Source of the DNA: Gemmata massiliana
GTDB taxonomy: Bacteria; Planctomycetota; Planctomycetia; Gemmatales; Gemmataceae
DNA length: 42,108 bases
Assembly (NCBI GenBank): GCA_000531095.1
Contig: HG799477.1
Span: 38,479-80,586, forward strand
Reading direction: 5' to 3'
The translations under genes and the position numbers were made by a program. How positions within the stretch are numbered: position 1 is the first letter of the stretch; each line of letters begins with the position of its first letter. A model generated the notes under the pieces. The model searched no databases and had not been told where the DNA came from. It saw only the letters and a list, made by a program, of their open reading frames with translations. This document shows, piece after piece, positions 25,184 to 33,905 of this stretch.

Positions 25184-25349
25184 TGAGAGATCTCCTGAAG
25201 AGGTTCAGTTAGGTCGTGCGAGGCCCACCCTGCGTGCGTCTCGCCCGTTGTCGCAACCCGTCAGAGGTGGCGACACCTTCAGGAGCGGTTATTCTCGATC
25301 GATGTGACAACAAATTCCGGCGCGGGGGGAACGGCCCCGGGCCGGTGAC

Positions 25350-25616
25350 TCAAGCAGTCGGCCCCGGGGCGCCGCCGTCGAGGGGGCGTTCGGACGTGAG
25401 TTCTGCGGCCTTCTCGCGCCCGCGCGCGGACAACCCGTAACGGGCGTTGCGCCCGGTGCTGCGGCGCTCGAACCAGCCGTGGGACAGCGCGGCGACGACC
25501 GCGAACCGGTGGGTGTTCAGTTCGACCTCGATTTCCGGGATCGTGAGCGCGTCCCGGCGGGTGAACAACTGAACCAGGTCGATCCTGCGTTCCGCCATTG
25601 AGGGGTACTTATCCAC
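25350..25616 (-). CDS. Small winged-helix DNA-binding protein
   Basis: An 88-residue protein (GTG start 25614-25616 with GAGGG upstream; an ATG at 25596-25598 is an alternative). It has RRIDLVQLFTRRDALTIPEIEVEL as helices 1 and 2, HRFAVVAALSHGWFERRST as the recognition helix and wing, and GLSARGREKAAEL at the end, the layout of a MarR- or PadR-like minimal winged helix. It lies 166 bp upstream of the peptide gene on the same strand and could be its regulator. No operator was found in the spacer. Family assignment is tentative. Confidence 0.6.
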   Translation of the reverse strand: MDKYPSMAERRIDLVQLFTRRDALTIPEIEVELNTHRFAVVAALSHGWFERRSTGRNARYGLSARGREKAAELTSERPLDGGAPGPTA

Positions 25617-25851
25617 GTCGCGCCCTCGTCATCGCACCTCCCTTGCGGACGGCGCTCGCCCCGAACCGTCGGGTGCGAATTCACAATTTATACTACCCAT
25701 CCTACCGCTCACGGTTTCATCGGGCACACCCGTTACAGAGGCGGTCGCTCGTGTTCTCGACAGTACGTATCACCCTATTAACGGCCAGCGCGTCATTTCG
25801 TGAGCGCGGGCGCGCGGTTCTTTCCGGTTTTTGTGCCGGAAGCCCGCGCCG

Positions 25852-26316
25852 CTATTCGGTGGTGATTTCGCACCCGGGCAGCGCGGCGGCGAGCGCGGCG
25901 ATCCCGGCGTCCGTGATGTGCCGACAGTTGGTCAAATCGAGTGCGTGCAAAGAAGTCAGCCCCTTCAGGCACAGCAAACCGGCGTCTGTAACCGCACCGC
26001 AATCCCCGAGCACCAGAATCACGAGCGTCGTGGCGCCGGCCAGGGCACGGACCTCTTCCAGGTCCGCGTCCGTTACGGCCGCGTGCGCGTGGAACCCGTA
26101 CACGCGGTCCGGGCGGAACGTGAACGCGCCCGGCGCCGACCCGACGCGCACCCAGTCGACCGCGGTGCCGGTCGCGGGGAACGAGTACCACGTCCCCGCT
26201 ACGCTCACGGCGCGTGCCCGACCGCCCGACCCGTCCGCGGGGGTGCCGGTGTTACCCACCGGCCCCGCGCTCGAGTCCGAATCCTGTTCGCCCCCGTCCC
26301 TCGGCGCCCAACTCAT
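25852..26316 (-). CDS. Leucine-rich-repeat protein (AMN1/F-box-type LRR)
   Basis: A 154-residue protein, start at ATG 26314-26316 (MSWAPRDGGEQD). A variable N-terminal part (TWYSFPATGTAVDWVRVG) is followed by three to four LRR units of the cysteine-containing type: VTDADLEEVRALAGATTLVIL, VTDAGLLCLKGLTSLHALDL, and TNCRHITDAGIAALAAALPGCEI. Such LRR proteins are numerous in Gemmata-type genomes and probably bind proteins. The ending matches the standard terminal repeat ('LPGCEI'). No neighbour suggests a target. Confidence 0.8.
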   Translation of the reverse strand: MSWAPRDGGEQDSDSSAGPVGNTGTPADGSGGRARAVSVAGTWYSFPATGTAVDWVRVGSAPGAFTFRPDRVYGFHAHAAVTDADLEEVRALAGATTLVILVLGDCGAVTDAGLLCLKGLTSLHALDLTNCRHITDAGIAALAAALPGCEITTE

Positions 26317-27001
26317 GGCACCCCCGGCTCTCAGGATCGGTCGCCCACTCGTACACCGCGCACCCACACGAACGAACGGGTCTCCCGTTCGCGCCGCCCC
26401 GCGAAGTCAGAGGGGCATCTGACCGAACCGGGCGCTGTGTGAAATGACAAAGTTTCGACAGAAACCGTGGAGAGGCGCGAGTACGAAGCGACCGTAACAG
26501 GCGATTCGAGCAAAATAAGCGATGGCCGGGTCAAAATCAAATGCGCACTCATAAATTCGGTACGAATGCATTTCGGCAGTCGCGGAGGATCTCACCGCAG
26601 AGGGCGCGGAGAGCACAAAGAAGAACGCGAACTGCACCGCACAAGGCCAGAGCCGATCCTGTTTTTCTCTGCGCTCTCCGCGCCCTCTGCGGTGAAATCC
26701 TCTGCACCGCCGGGGCGATCCTGCCCCCGAATGACAATCACTAACATTTTGACTCCGTGTACCGTGCGACCCGACCTTTCAGAAGTTCAGAGCACCGAAC
26801 AGTGCCCACATCGCTGTGCGCTCCCTCGCTGCGAAGCCACACAACCACGTCACTAATCAAATCAATTGAATACAAGTGAACAAAAATTTCAAATAATTTA
26901 TCCGAACCGCCACGGGACGCGGGTATAATTCCGAACCGAAACGTGCGGTAGTGCGATCGCAGGCGGGTGGTCACCGTTGGTCACAGCGCATCTTTGCGCC
27001 T
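26317..27001. other. Gene-free intergenic region with a 23-bp palindrome
   Basis: No gene is visible. A large inverted repeat is present: TCACCGCAGAGGGCGCGGAG (from 26592) pairs with its perfect complement ending at 26695 over 23 bp, with a 58-base loop and a further 6-bp extension (26585-26590 with 26697-26702). A degenerate GCTAACA-type site follows (ACTAACATTTT, 26740-26750, preceded 10 bp earlier by AATGACA). The last 100 bp before 27002 are AT-rich and likely hold the promoter of the TIGR03032 gene. Confidence 0.6.
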
Positions 27002-28225
27002 ATGACCACGGTGACCACACCGCGATCGATCCGTGACTGGTGGGAGCAATTTACCGACAATCCGGGTCGGTTCGAGGCGCTTCGGGCGTTAGTTCCGGTG
27101 GCTGCACGCGGACGCGCGGGTACAGTACCCCCAACCGTGCCCGAACGCGGAGGGGAACTGATGGCGGACGAGAAGGTGCCCGGCGAACCCTGGCTGCAAA
27201 TCACCTGCTCCCCGGACTTCGTGGGCTGGTTGCTCCGCGAACGGGTCGGGCTCGCGTTCACCACCTACCAGTCGCACAAGTTGCTGCTGCTCGGGGCCGG
27301 ACCCGACGGGCGCCCGGCCGTGTGCGAGCGCACGTTCCGCAACAGCATGGGACTGTGGGGCGACGGGCAGACCCTCTGGCTCGCCACGCGATACCAGATC
27401 TGGCGCTTCGCCAACGCCCTCGCGCCGGGTCAGTTCCACGACGGGCGCGACCGACTGTTCGTCCCGCGCACGGCCCACACGACCGGCGACCTCGACGTTC
27501 ACGATCTCGCGCCCGAGGACTCGGGCCGGCTCGTGTTCGTGAACACCAAGTTCAATTGCCTCGCCACCGTCGACGAGCGCGCCAGCTTCCGCCCGCTGTG
27601 GAAGCCCCCGTTCATCAGCGCGCTGGTACCCGAGGACCGGTGCCACCTGAACGGGCTGGCGCTGGACGCGGGGCGCGCCCGGTACGTCACCGCGGTGGCC
27701 ACCTCCGACGTGGCCGACGGCTGGCGCGACCGGCGCGCGGACGGGGGCGTGGTGGTGGACGTGCGGTCCAACGAGGTGGTGCTGTCCGGGCTGTCGATGC
27801 CGCACTCCCCGCGCGTCCACAACGGGGCGCTGTGGCTCCACAACTCGGGCACCGGGTTCCTGGGGCGCGCGGACCTCGCGGCCGGGCGGTTCGAGCCGGT
27901 CGCGTTCTGCCCGGGGTACCTGCGCGGGCTCACGTTCGTGGGCGATTTCGCCGTTGTGGGGCTGTCGAAGCCGCGCCGGGACAACAGCTTCGGCGGGCTC
28001 GCGCTCGACGGCGCGCTGGCCGCGCGCGGGGCCGAACCGCGGTGCGGGCTGAACGTGATCGACCTGCGCACCGGCGTTACCGCGCACTGGGTGCGGCTCG
28101 ACGGACCTGTGACCGAACTGTACGACGTGGTCGCGCTGCCCGGGGTCGCGCGCCCCTGGGCGCTGGGGCTTAAAAGCGACGAGATCGAGCGCCTCCTCAC
28201 CATCGGGGAGCCCGGCGCGCTTTAG
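27002..28225 (+). CDS. TIGR03032/DUF4915 family protein
   Basis: A 407-residue protein starting at ATG 27002. It carries the signature strings of this family: LQITCSPDFVGWLLRERVGLAF, SHKLLLLGAGPDG, GLWGDGQTLWLATRYQIWRF, TKFNCLATVDERASFRPLW, and FISALVPEDRCHLNGLA. The arrangement suggests a six- or seven-bladed beta-propeller. The first 50 residues are an extra segment before the conserved core; MADEKVPGEP is an internal alternative start. Members occur in planctomycetes and cyanobacteria, often near glycosyltransferases or TPR proteins, but no function is established. There is no signal peptide. Confidence 0.88.
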   Translation: MTTVTTPRSIRDWWEQFTDNPGRFEALRALVPVAARGRAGTVPPTVPERGGELMADEKVPGEPWLQITCSPDFVGWLLRERVGLAFTTYQSHKLLLLGAGPDGRPAVCERTFRNSMGLWGDGQTLWLATRYQIWRFANALAPGQFHDGRDRLFVPRTAHTTGDLDVHDLAPEDSGRLVFVNTKFNCLATVDERASFRPLWKPPFISALVPEDRCHLNGLALDAGRARYVTAVATSDVADGWRDRRADGGVVVDVRSNEVVLSGLSMPHSPRVHNGALWLHNSGTGFLGRADLAAGRFEPVAFCPGYLRGLTFVGDFAVVGLSKPRRDNSFGGLALDGALAARGAEPRCGLNVIDLRTGVTAHWVRLDGPVTELYDVVALPGVARPWALGLKSDEIERLLTIGEPGAL

Positions 28226-28364
28226 GTTCGTTAAAGGAACAGACGTTCCGATTGTAACGGTGCCACGATCGTCCCATTTTCCGCATTTCGCCCACCCGCA
28301 CCATCTTCTCGGCTAGGATACTCATCAATCCGTTCGTGTCGCCTCTTTGGTAGGGTGCGTACCG

Positions 28365-30698
28365 ATGTCAACTCGCCTCCGAATCGAGCGCCTCGAAACG
28401 CGCGACGTCCCCGCAACCTTCACCCCGTTCCCCGGCTCCCCGATCACGGTCGGGGTGAGCCCGGGCGGGGTCGTGGCCGCGGACGTGGACGGCGACGGCG
28501 ATCTTGACCTGACCTCGGCCAACTTCGGCAGCAACACCGCGAGTGTGCTGCTTAACAACGGGTCCGGCTCGTTCACCAACTCGACCGGTTCGCCGTTCGC
28601 GGTCGGTAACAGCCCGGTCTCGCTCAAGGCCGCGGACCTGGACGGCGACGGAGACACCGACCTCGCAACCACCAATTACATCAGCGACAACGTCAGCATC
28701 CTGCTCAACAACGGGTCGGGTACCTTTGTTGCCGGCACCCCGGTTCCGGTTACCAACGGCCCGCGTGAGATCACGGCGGCGGACCTGGACGGCGACGGCG
28801 ACACCGACCTCGCCGTCACTAACTACAGTGGCAATAACGTCAGCATCTTGCTGAACAACGGGACCGGTTCCTTCACCCCGGCCGCCGCGGTTCCGGTCGG
28901 CACCGTCCCGCGCGGGATCACAGCGGCGGACCTGGACGGCGACGGGGACATCGATCTCGCCGTCGCCAACTACGCCACCAACACCGTGAGCGTCCTGCTC
29001 AACAACGGGTCCGCGGCCTTTACGAACGCCACCGGCTCCCCGCTCGCGGTAGGTACGCACCCGGTCGCGGTCACGGCGGCGGACCTGGACGGCGACGGGG
29101 ACACCGACCTCGCGGTTACCAATAACAGCAACAACAACGTCAGCATTTTGTTGAACAACGGGACCGGTTCCTTCACCGCGTCCACCGTGGCGACCGGCAC
29201 CGGCCCGCGCGGGATCACGTCGGCGGACCTGGACGGCGACGGAGACACGGATCTCATCGTCGACAACTTTTCCGCCGGCACGCTGAGCATTTTGCTCAAC
29301 AACGGGTCCGGTTCGTTCACCGCCGACGCGCCGGTCACAACGGGAAACAATCCCTACGCCGTTACGACAGCGGACCTGAACGGCGACGGGCGCCTCGACA
29401 TCGTTACCACCAACTCGGGCAGTAGCAGCCTCACGGTGCTCCAGAACACGACCGTGTTCACGGCGGACCTCCGGGTCACCGTCACCGGCCCGGCGTCGGC
29501 CGCGCCCGGGGCCACCGTCACCTACACGGTCACGGTAACCAACGCCGGCCCTCAAATTGCGACCGGCACCGGGTTCACGGTCCCTGTCCCCGCGGGCGCG
29601 AGCGGTTTCACGTTCACCAGTACCGCCGGCACCGGCGCCACCGGTAACACGGGCACCGGCACCGGGGCGGCGAGTGATACCCTCACGCTCCCGCCCGGGA
29701 CGACCGTCACGTACAGCATCCAGGTCGTCCTCGGGTCTTCGGCGCTCACGCTCACGGCCACGGCTACCTCGCCCGCCAGCATCTCGGACCCGACCCCGGC
29801 CGACCAAACAGCCACACTCACGACGACCCCGACGACCACACTGTCAACGACCCGGCGCCTGTTCGCAGTGGGTTCGGGGGCCGGCGCCGCGGCCCGGGTG
29901 AACGTGTACAACGCGGACGGCTCTCTGCGATTCACCCTGGCGCCCTACGCCGGGTTCGCGGGCGGGGCACGGGTTGCGGTCGGCGATGTGAACAACGACG
30001 GCACTCCAGATATTGTGACCGGCGCGGGGCCTGGGGCCGGACCGCACATCAAGGTGTTCGACGGCGCGACCGGGGCCGAGATCGCCAGCTTCTTCGCGTT
30101 CGATCCCAACTTCCACGGCGGGGTCAACGTGGGCGCAGCAGACCTGGACGGGGACGAGCGCGCCGAGATCCTTGTCGGCGCCGGGGCCGGGGGTAATCCC
30201 CACGTCACCGCGTTCCGGTTCTCAGACCTGGCTCGAATCGCGAGCTTCCTCGCATTCGACATCGGGTTCCGGGGCGGTGTCACCGTTGCCGGCGACACGG
30301 GCAAAATCGTCGTCGGAGCCGGCACGGGCGGCTTCTCCAACGTGAAGGTGTTTAACGCCACCTCGCTCGCGCTCGAATCGAGTTTCCTGGCGTTCGATCC
30401 CGGGTTCCGCAGTGGGGTGAGCGTGGGGGCCGATCAGGGCCGGATCGTGGTCGGTGCCGGGATCGGCTCACACGTCAAAGTGTTCACCCAAGCCGGAAGC
30501 GAGCAGGCGAGCTTCCTGGCATTCGCTCCGGGGTTCGCGGGCGGAGTCAAAGTGAGCGCTGGAGCGTCGACGCTGGTGGTCGGCGCGGGCGCGGGGACCG
30601 CCCCGACGGTGCGCCGGTACGACCTGTTCACGCTCGAACCGGTCGACTCGTTCTTCGCCATCGGAATCACAACGACCGGAGGCATTTTCGTGGGATGA
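28365..30698 (+). CDS. Large FG-GAP/VCBS-repeat surface protein with DUF11 domain
   Basis: A 777-residue protein (ATG 28365 with AGGG upstream). It begins with the Gemmata-type surface motif RLRIERLETRDVPA instead of a normal signal. Residues 30-360 hold six to seven FG-GAP/VCBS units (AADLDGDGDTDLAVTNY, NNVSILLNNGTGSF), each with DxDGDGDxD-type calcium loops. A DUF11-like Ig module follows (GATVTYTVTVTNAGPQIATG). The last 280 residues are a second FG-GAP series (VAVGDVNNDGTPDIVTGAGPG, HIKVFDGATGAEIASF), closely related to the protein at 39109-41077. The corresponding DNA has a near-identical block of about 150 bp repeated at 28620, 28770, 28925, 29080 and 29220. It is probably a calcium-stabilised propeller exposed at the cell surface. 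Confidence 0.88.
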   Translation: MSTRLRIERLETRDVPATFTPFPGSPITVGVSPGGVVAADVDGDGDLDLTSANFGSNTASVLLNNGSGSFTNSTGSPFAVGNSPVSLKAADLDGDGDTDLATTNYISDNVSILLNNGSGTFVAGTPVPVTNGPREITAADLDGDGDTDLAVTNYSGNNVSILLNNGTGSFTPAAAVPVGTVPRGITAADLDGDGDIDLAVANYATNTVSVLLNNGSAAFTNATGSPLAVGTHPVAVTAADLDGDGDTDLAVTNNSNNNVSILLNNGTGSFTASTVATGTGPRGITSADLDGDGDTDLIVDNFSAGTLSILLNNGSGSFTADAPVTTGNNPYAVTTADLNGDGRLDIVTTNSGSSSLTVLQNTTVFTADLRVTVTGPASAAPGATVTYTVTVTNAGPQIATGTGFTVPVPAGASGFTFTSTAGTGATGNTGTGTGAASDTLTLPPGTTVTYSIQVVLGSSALTLTATATSPASISDPTPADQTATLTTTPTTTLSTTRRLFAVGSGAGAAARVNVYNADGSLRFTLAPYAGFAGGARVAVGDVNNDGTPDIVTGAGPGAGPHIKVFDGATGAEIASFFAFDPNFHGGVNVGAADLDGDERAEILVGAGAGGNPHVTAFRFSDLARIASFLAFDIGFRGGVTVAGDTGKIVVGAGTGGFSNVKVFNATSLALESSFLAFDPGFRSGVSVGADQGRIVVGAGIGSHVKVFTQAGSEQASFLAFAPGFAGGVKVSAGASTLVVGAGAGTAPTVRRYDLFTLEPVDSFFAIGITTTGGIFVG

Positions 30699-30809
30699 CG
30701 GGGGTCGGGAGACGTTCTACACACAGTGCCCCGCACGTTCGCCGGCCCGAGCCGGCGATTCGAGTAAATTGAGGGCGCACGGAGCCACCTCCCGCGCCGA
30801 GGATCTGCC

Positions 30810-31628
30810 GTGTCCCGGTCCAATCGCAACGGATTCAGCCTGATCGAAGTTCTGGTCATCTTTGCCATCATCGCGATACTGTTTGCTCTCGCGCTCCCCG
30901 CGACCCGGCGAGTCCACGGAGCGGCCGCGCGCATGAAGTGCTCGAATAATCTGAAACAACTGATGCTGGGCGCGCACAGCTACGCTGACAACCATTCGAC
31001 GACGTCCCAGTCGGCCGAGCGCCCGACCGCCACGGACTCACTTCTCCCCACGGGGTGCTTTGGACCGGGCAAGTCCCCCGATGAGCGGCTCAGTTGGGCG
31101 GCCGCGCTACTGCCGCACCTCGAACAGGACGATCTGTTTAAGAAGCTCGATGTCGAAAAGGGCTACGCGGCGAACCTCACGGCAATACAGGCGCCCGTCA
31201 AAACGTTCCTGTGCGCGGGGTCGCAAGAATCTTCGACAAACCCCACTCTGACCAATTACGTCGCGCTGTCCGGCATCGGCCTCGGGGCCGCCGAGCAACC
31301 GGCCGGCACCGCCGGTAACGGTTTCATGGGGTACGACCGCCGGACCTCGTTCGCGATGATTAAAGACGGGACGAGTAACACGATCGCCCTGATAGAAACG
31401 CGCGCCGGTCTCGGACCGTGGGCGCGCGGCGGACCATCGACCGTGCGCGGGTTCGACCCGGCCGACGCCCCGCCGGTCGGTGACGGCCGACCGTTCGGGG
31501 AACACGGCGGCGGCGCGAACGTGGCGATGGCCGACGGGAGCGTGCGATTCGTCAGCGGCAAAGTGGCGCCGCACAATCTGGCCGCCGCGATCACCATCGC
31601 CGGCGGGGAACCGTTTGACCTGGATTGA
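30810..31628 (+). CDS. DUF1559 type II pseudopilin-like protein
   Basis: A 272-residue protein with a GTG start (30810). The N-terminus has the prepilin signature GFSLIEVLVIFAIIAIL with the conserved glutamate at +5 after the cleavage glycine. It is followed by KCSNNLKQLMLGAHSYAD, the first DUF1559 motif, and the C-terminus holds GEHGGGANVAMADGSVRFV, the H-x9-DG motif. This family is hugely expanded in planctomycetes and thought to be exported through a type II secretion or pilus system. The stop overlaps the start of the next gene (TTGA), so the two are likely co-translated. Confidence 0.92.
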   Translation: MSRSNRNGFSLIEVLVIFAIIAILFALALPATRRVHGAAARMKCSNNLKQLMLGAHSYADNHSTTSQSAERPTATDSLLPTGCFGPGKSPDERLSWAAALLPHLEQDDLFKKLDVEKGYAANLTAIQAPVKTFLCAGSQESSTNPTLTNYVALSGIGLGAAEQPAGTAGNGFMGYDRRTSFAMIKDGTSNTIALIETRAGLGPWARGGPSTVRGFDPADAPPVGDGRPFGEHGGGANVAMADGSVRFVSGKVAPHNLAAAITIAGGEPFDLD

Positions 31629-32287
31629 GCACCGCCGTGAGATACCGGGTTCTCACGACCGCTCTCCGCTGGCTCGCGGCCGTGCTGGTCCTGCGGGTGC
31701 TGGTCACGATCCTGTCGAACTACCCCGATTACTTCCCGCCCGACTTCGACTCGCTGTTCCTCCAGGGGCGCGAGTCCACGTTCGTCGGGAGCTACCGGCC
31801 CGCGTTCTACGTCCACATCCTGTCCAGCCCGATCGTGCTACTCAACGGCCTGTTCTTGGTGGTCGCACCCCCGCGCCGGCGCCGCGACCGGTTGCACCGC
31901 GTGCTGGGCCGGGTCCAGGTCGTCGTGTTGCTGGCGCTCGTGCTGCCGAGCAGCGTGATATTGTCCCGGCACGCATTCGGGGGCTGGCGCGCGGGTCTGA
32001 GTTTCGCCGCGCTAGCCGGGGCGACCGCGACTTGCGCGGTCCTCGGTGTCGTTCACGCGCGCCGGCGCCACTTCGACCGGCACCGGCAGTGGATGATGCG
32101 CTGTTTCGTGCTGATTTGTTCGGCCGTGGTTCTGCGCCTGACCTCGGGGGCCGCGGGAATGATCGGCGTGCCGAGTCCCGAAGGGGCGTACATCGTCGCG
32201 GTGTGGTGCAGTTGGCTCGTCCCGCTGACAGTCTACGAACTCGTGGAGCGCGTACCGCGCCGGACGCGCGCGCCGGTTCCGAGGTGA
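31625..32287 (+). CDS. DUF2306 integral membrane protein
   Basis: A 220-residue membrane protein with five or six hydrophobic segments. The family pattern is visible: AFYVHILSSPIVLLNGLF, RLHRVLGRVQVVV, RRRHFDRHRQWMMRCFVLICSAVVLRL. The start is either TTG 31625 (overlapping the previous stop as TTGA) or GTG 31637 in the same frame; the first is annotated. Two conserved histidine regions hint at heme or metal binding, but DUF2306 function is unknown. It ends 15 bp before the IS boundary. Confidence 0.82.
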   Translation: MSTAVRYRVLTTALRWLAAVLVLRVLVTILSNYPDYFPPDFDSLFLQGRESTFVGSYRPAFYVHILSSPIVLLNGLFLVVAPPRRRRDRLHRVLGRVQVVVLLALVLPSSVILSRHAFGGWRAGLSFAALAGATATCAVLGVVHARRRHFDRHRQWMMRCFVLICSAVVLRLTSGAAGMIGVPSPEGAYIVAVWCSWLVPLTVYELVERVPRRTRAPVPR

Positions 32288-32301
32288 TTCGGCCTCGGTC
32301 C

Positions 32302-33347
32302 GATTGTTTTCTGTAGCCGGCCTCTGTCAACGAATTTCAATCGTCACAGGTTGTGTTGTTTGCGGATGATGCGCTCGCAGCACACCCAACGGGTCACGCG
32401 CCCGAGGCGCCGGACCCAGTTGGGTAGCGGCGCCAACCCCGCCCCCGAACGCGCCCATGTTACCGAACGCGCGCTCGATGTGCGTGCGGTGCCGGTATAG
32501 CTTCCATCCGAACCCGTCGGCGAACGGGCGCAGGGCGCGCAACCGGTACGGGCTCTGGTACCCGTGTCCCCCACCGGTGGCCTGGGTGCCCGGGTTCGCC
32601 AACAGCAGGTACCCGCTCGCCCCGGCCGCGTCGTACACCCGGTTGTCCTCGTAGCTCCCGTCCACGTATAGGAACCCGGTGCCTCGGACCGGGGTCAGCA
32701 ACCGCACCGCCACCGCGCTCTCGTTTTCCCGGGCCGCCGTTACTTCCCACACATCGGGCATGGATTTGGTGCCCCATAGGGCGCGCAACTTGTCCGAGCC
32801 CACATGGGCTCGGTTTGGCATCCGGATCCTTGAAGCACTTGCCCACGGGCAATGGCTTGCCGTCCACAATCAGTTCCCAGGCCGGCGGTCCGGTGCCCTT
32901 GAGTTCGTTCGCCAAGGCGCTGAGGAACAGGGCGAACGAGGTCTTCTGGGCGCGCCGGCTCACCGTGGCCGGGGGACGGGAGCCGGTCCGGTTTGAGGCG
33001 CGTGGTGGTCCAGTTGCGCGCGTCACACGCCCAACACACGGGGCGGTCGTGGAGGGCACCCCAGAGCAGCACCGCGGCCACGCGCCACGAATGGATCTGT
33101 ACGTACCGCTGCTCGAATCGACGCGCGACCTTCTGTAACCCCGTGTAAACTGCCTTCCAGAGTTCGCGTTCCATGACACACCTCGCAATCCGATCCCCAA
33201 CTGCAAGGTGTCACGGAACGCGAACTCCATTCTGCGCAACTCGTTGCCCGGATTCGAGCTCCAAGGATTGAAATTCGTTGTGTGAAGCCGAAGAGCCACA
33301 AACTTAGGGCCTACCGGCCTCGCAGAGGCCGGCTACAGAAAACAATC
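32302..33347. mobile_element. IS element (DDE transposase) bounded by nested inverted repeats
   Basis: Two sets of terminal inverted repeats flank a transposase. The outer set is 25 bp, perfect (32302-32326 and 33323-33347, beginning GATTGTTTTCTGTAGCC). The inner set is 15 bp, perfect (CAACGAATTTCAATC, 32328-32342; complement 33266-33280). The right outer repeat is itself part of a CCGGCCTC-GCA-GAGGCCGG palindrome, so it may be a REP-like unit into which the IS inserted. TGT flanks the inner repeats on both sides and could be a 3-bp target duplication. The inner repeats are probably the true IS ends, giving about 953 bp. Confidence 0.75.
32344..33174 (-). pseudogene. IS4/IS5-like transposase with three +1 frameshifts
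   Basis: Starting at ATG 33172-33174 (MERELWKAVYTGLQKVARRF), the frame changes three times. Each change is explained by one extra base in a homopolymer: a G5/C5 run near 32973-32980 (leading to ATVSRRAQKTSFALFLSALA), an AAA near 32815 (leading to NRAHVGSDKLRALWGTKSMPD), and a GGGG near 32430 (leading to LAPLPNWVRRLGRVTRW). Corrected, the protein is about 275 residues with TGFLYVDGSYEDNRVYDAAG (second catalytic Asp region) and RTHIERAFGNMGAF (catalytic Glu). All indels go the same way as those in aspS, so the gene may be intact in the organism. IS family is approximate. Confidence 0.75.
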
Positions 33348-33361
33348 AAAACGAGCGCGGC

Positions 33362-33876
33362 TCAGCCCTTAGGTTCCCCGATGACGATCGACTTGGCCCC
33401 GCGATCCTGTCCGGGCTTCCCGAACGTGATCGAGAGATGAGCCAGCGCCACCGCCCGCACTCAACTACGACCACCTCCAAGTCGGTCCAGGGCGTGCCCG
33501 CTTTACCTCTTCCACCGTAGGCCCGGTTCCACGGACGGAGGGCCGCGAGGTGCGCACGCAGATCTTCGAGGCGCCGCCAGCTCTTGCCCTTTGTGGACCA
33601 GCGGTAGGTGATATCGATCCCCGTTCCACGACTCTGCTCGCGCCCCTCCGAGAACAGCCCGTCTGACTTCCGGCGCAGTTTGTAGTAGACTTCGGAAATG
33701 CCCGCGGCGTCCCGTTGTTTGGCCGCGTCCAGTGGCCGGTCGTGTTCGTCGAGCCAGTCCGCAAGAGCGGCGCGGGCAGTCGTGTCGTCGGGGTTCGCCT
33801 GAACGAACGCGACGAGCCCGGCTTCGTCCGGGGACATTGGGGCTGCGGCACGCGCTTTTGCCTTTCTTTTGGCCAT
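33362..33876 (-). CDS. TIGR02996-domain protein, probably frameshifted near its end
   Basis: A roughly 170-residue protein with the planctomycete TIGR02996 motif near the N-terminus: GLVAFVQANPDDTTARAALADWLDEHDRPLDAA. The middle (YYKLRRKSDGLFSEG, TYRWSTKGKSWRRLEDL, VVVEC) is a conserved-looking alpha/beta part. Past VVVEC the literal frame becomes Arg/Ser-rich to a stop at 33346. Another frame reads VALAHLSITFGKPGQDRGAK and ends in a normal stop at 33362-33364, which looks more protein-like. This needs a shift of -1 (or +2) near 33450 in a short C/G run. It ends just right of the IS element. Confidence 0.65.
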
Positions 33877-33905
33877 TTTCGTGCCCCGCAGTGCGACCGA
33901 CGTAA

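Noticed and set aside
28621..29260. Regularly spaced direct repeats that might suggest a CRISPR array
   Set aside because: The period is about 150 bp and the repeats encode FG-GAP units in frame; no short repeat-spacer pattern exists in the window.
28368..29807. Long minus-strand open frame (479 codons) opposite the FG-GAP gene
   Set aside because: It is Gly/Arg/Val-rich, has no domain, and mirrors the repetitive high-GC FG-GAP coding strand; a shadow frame.
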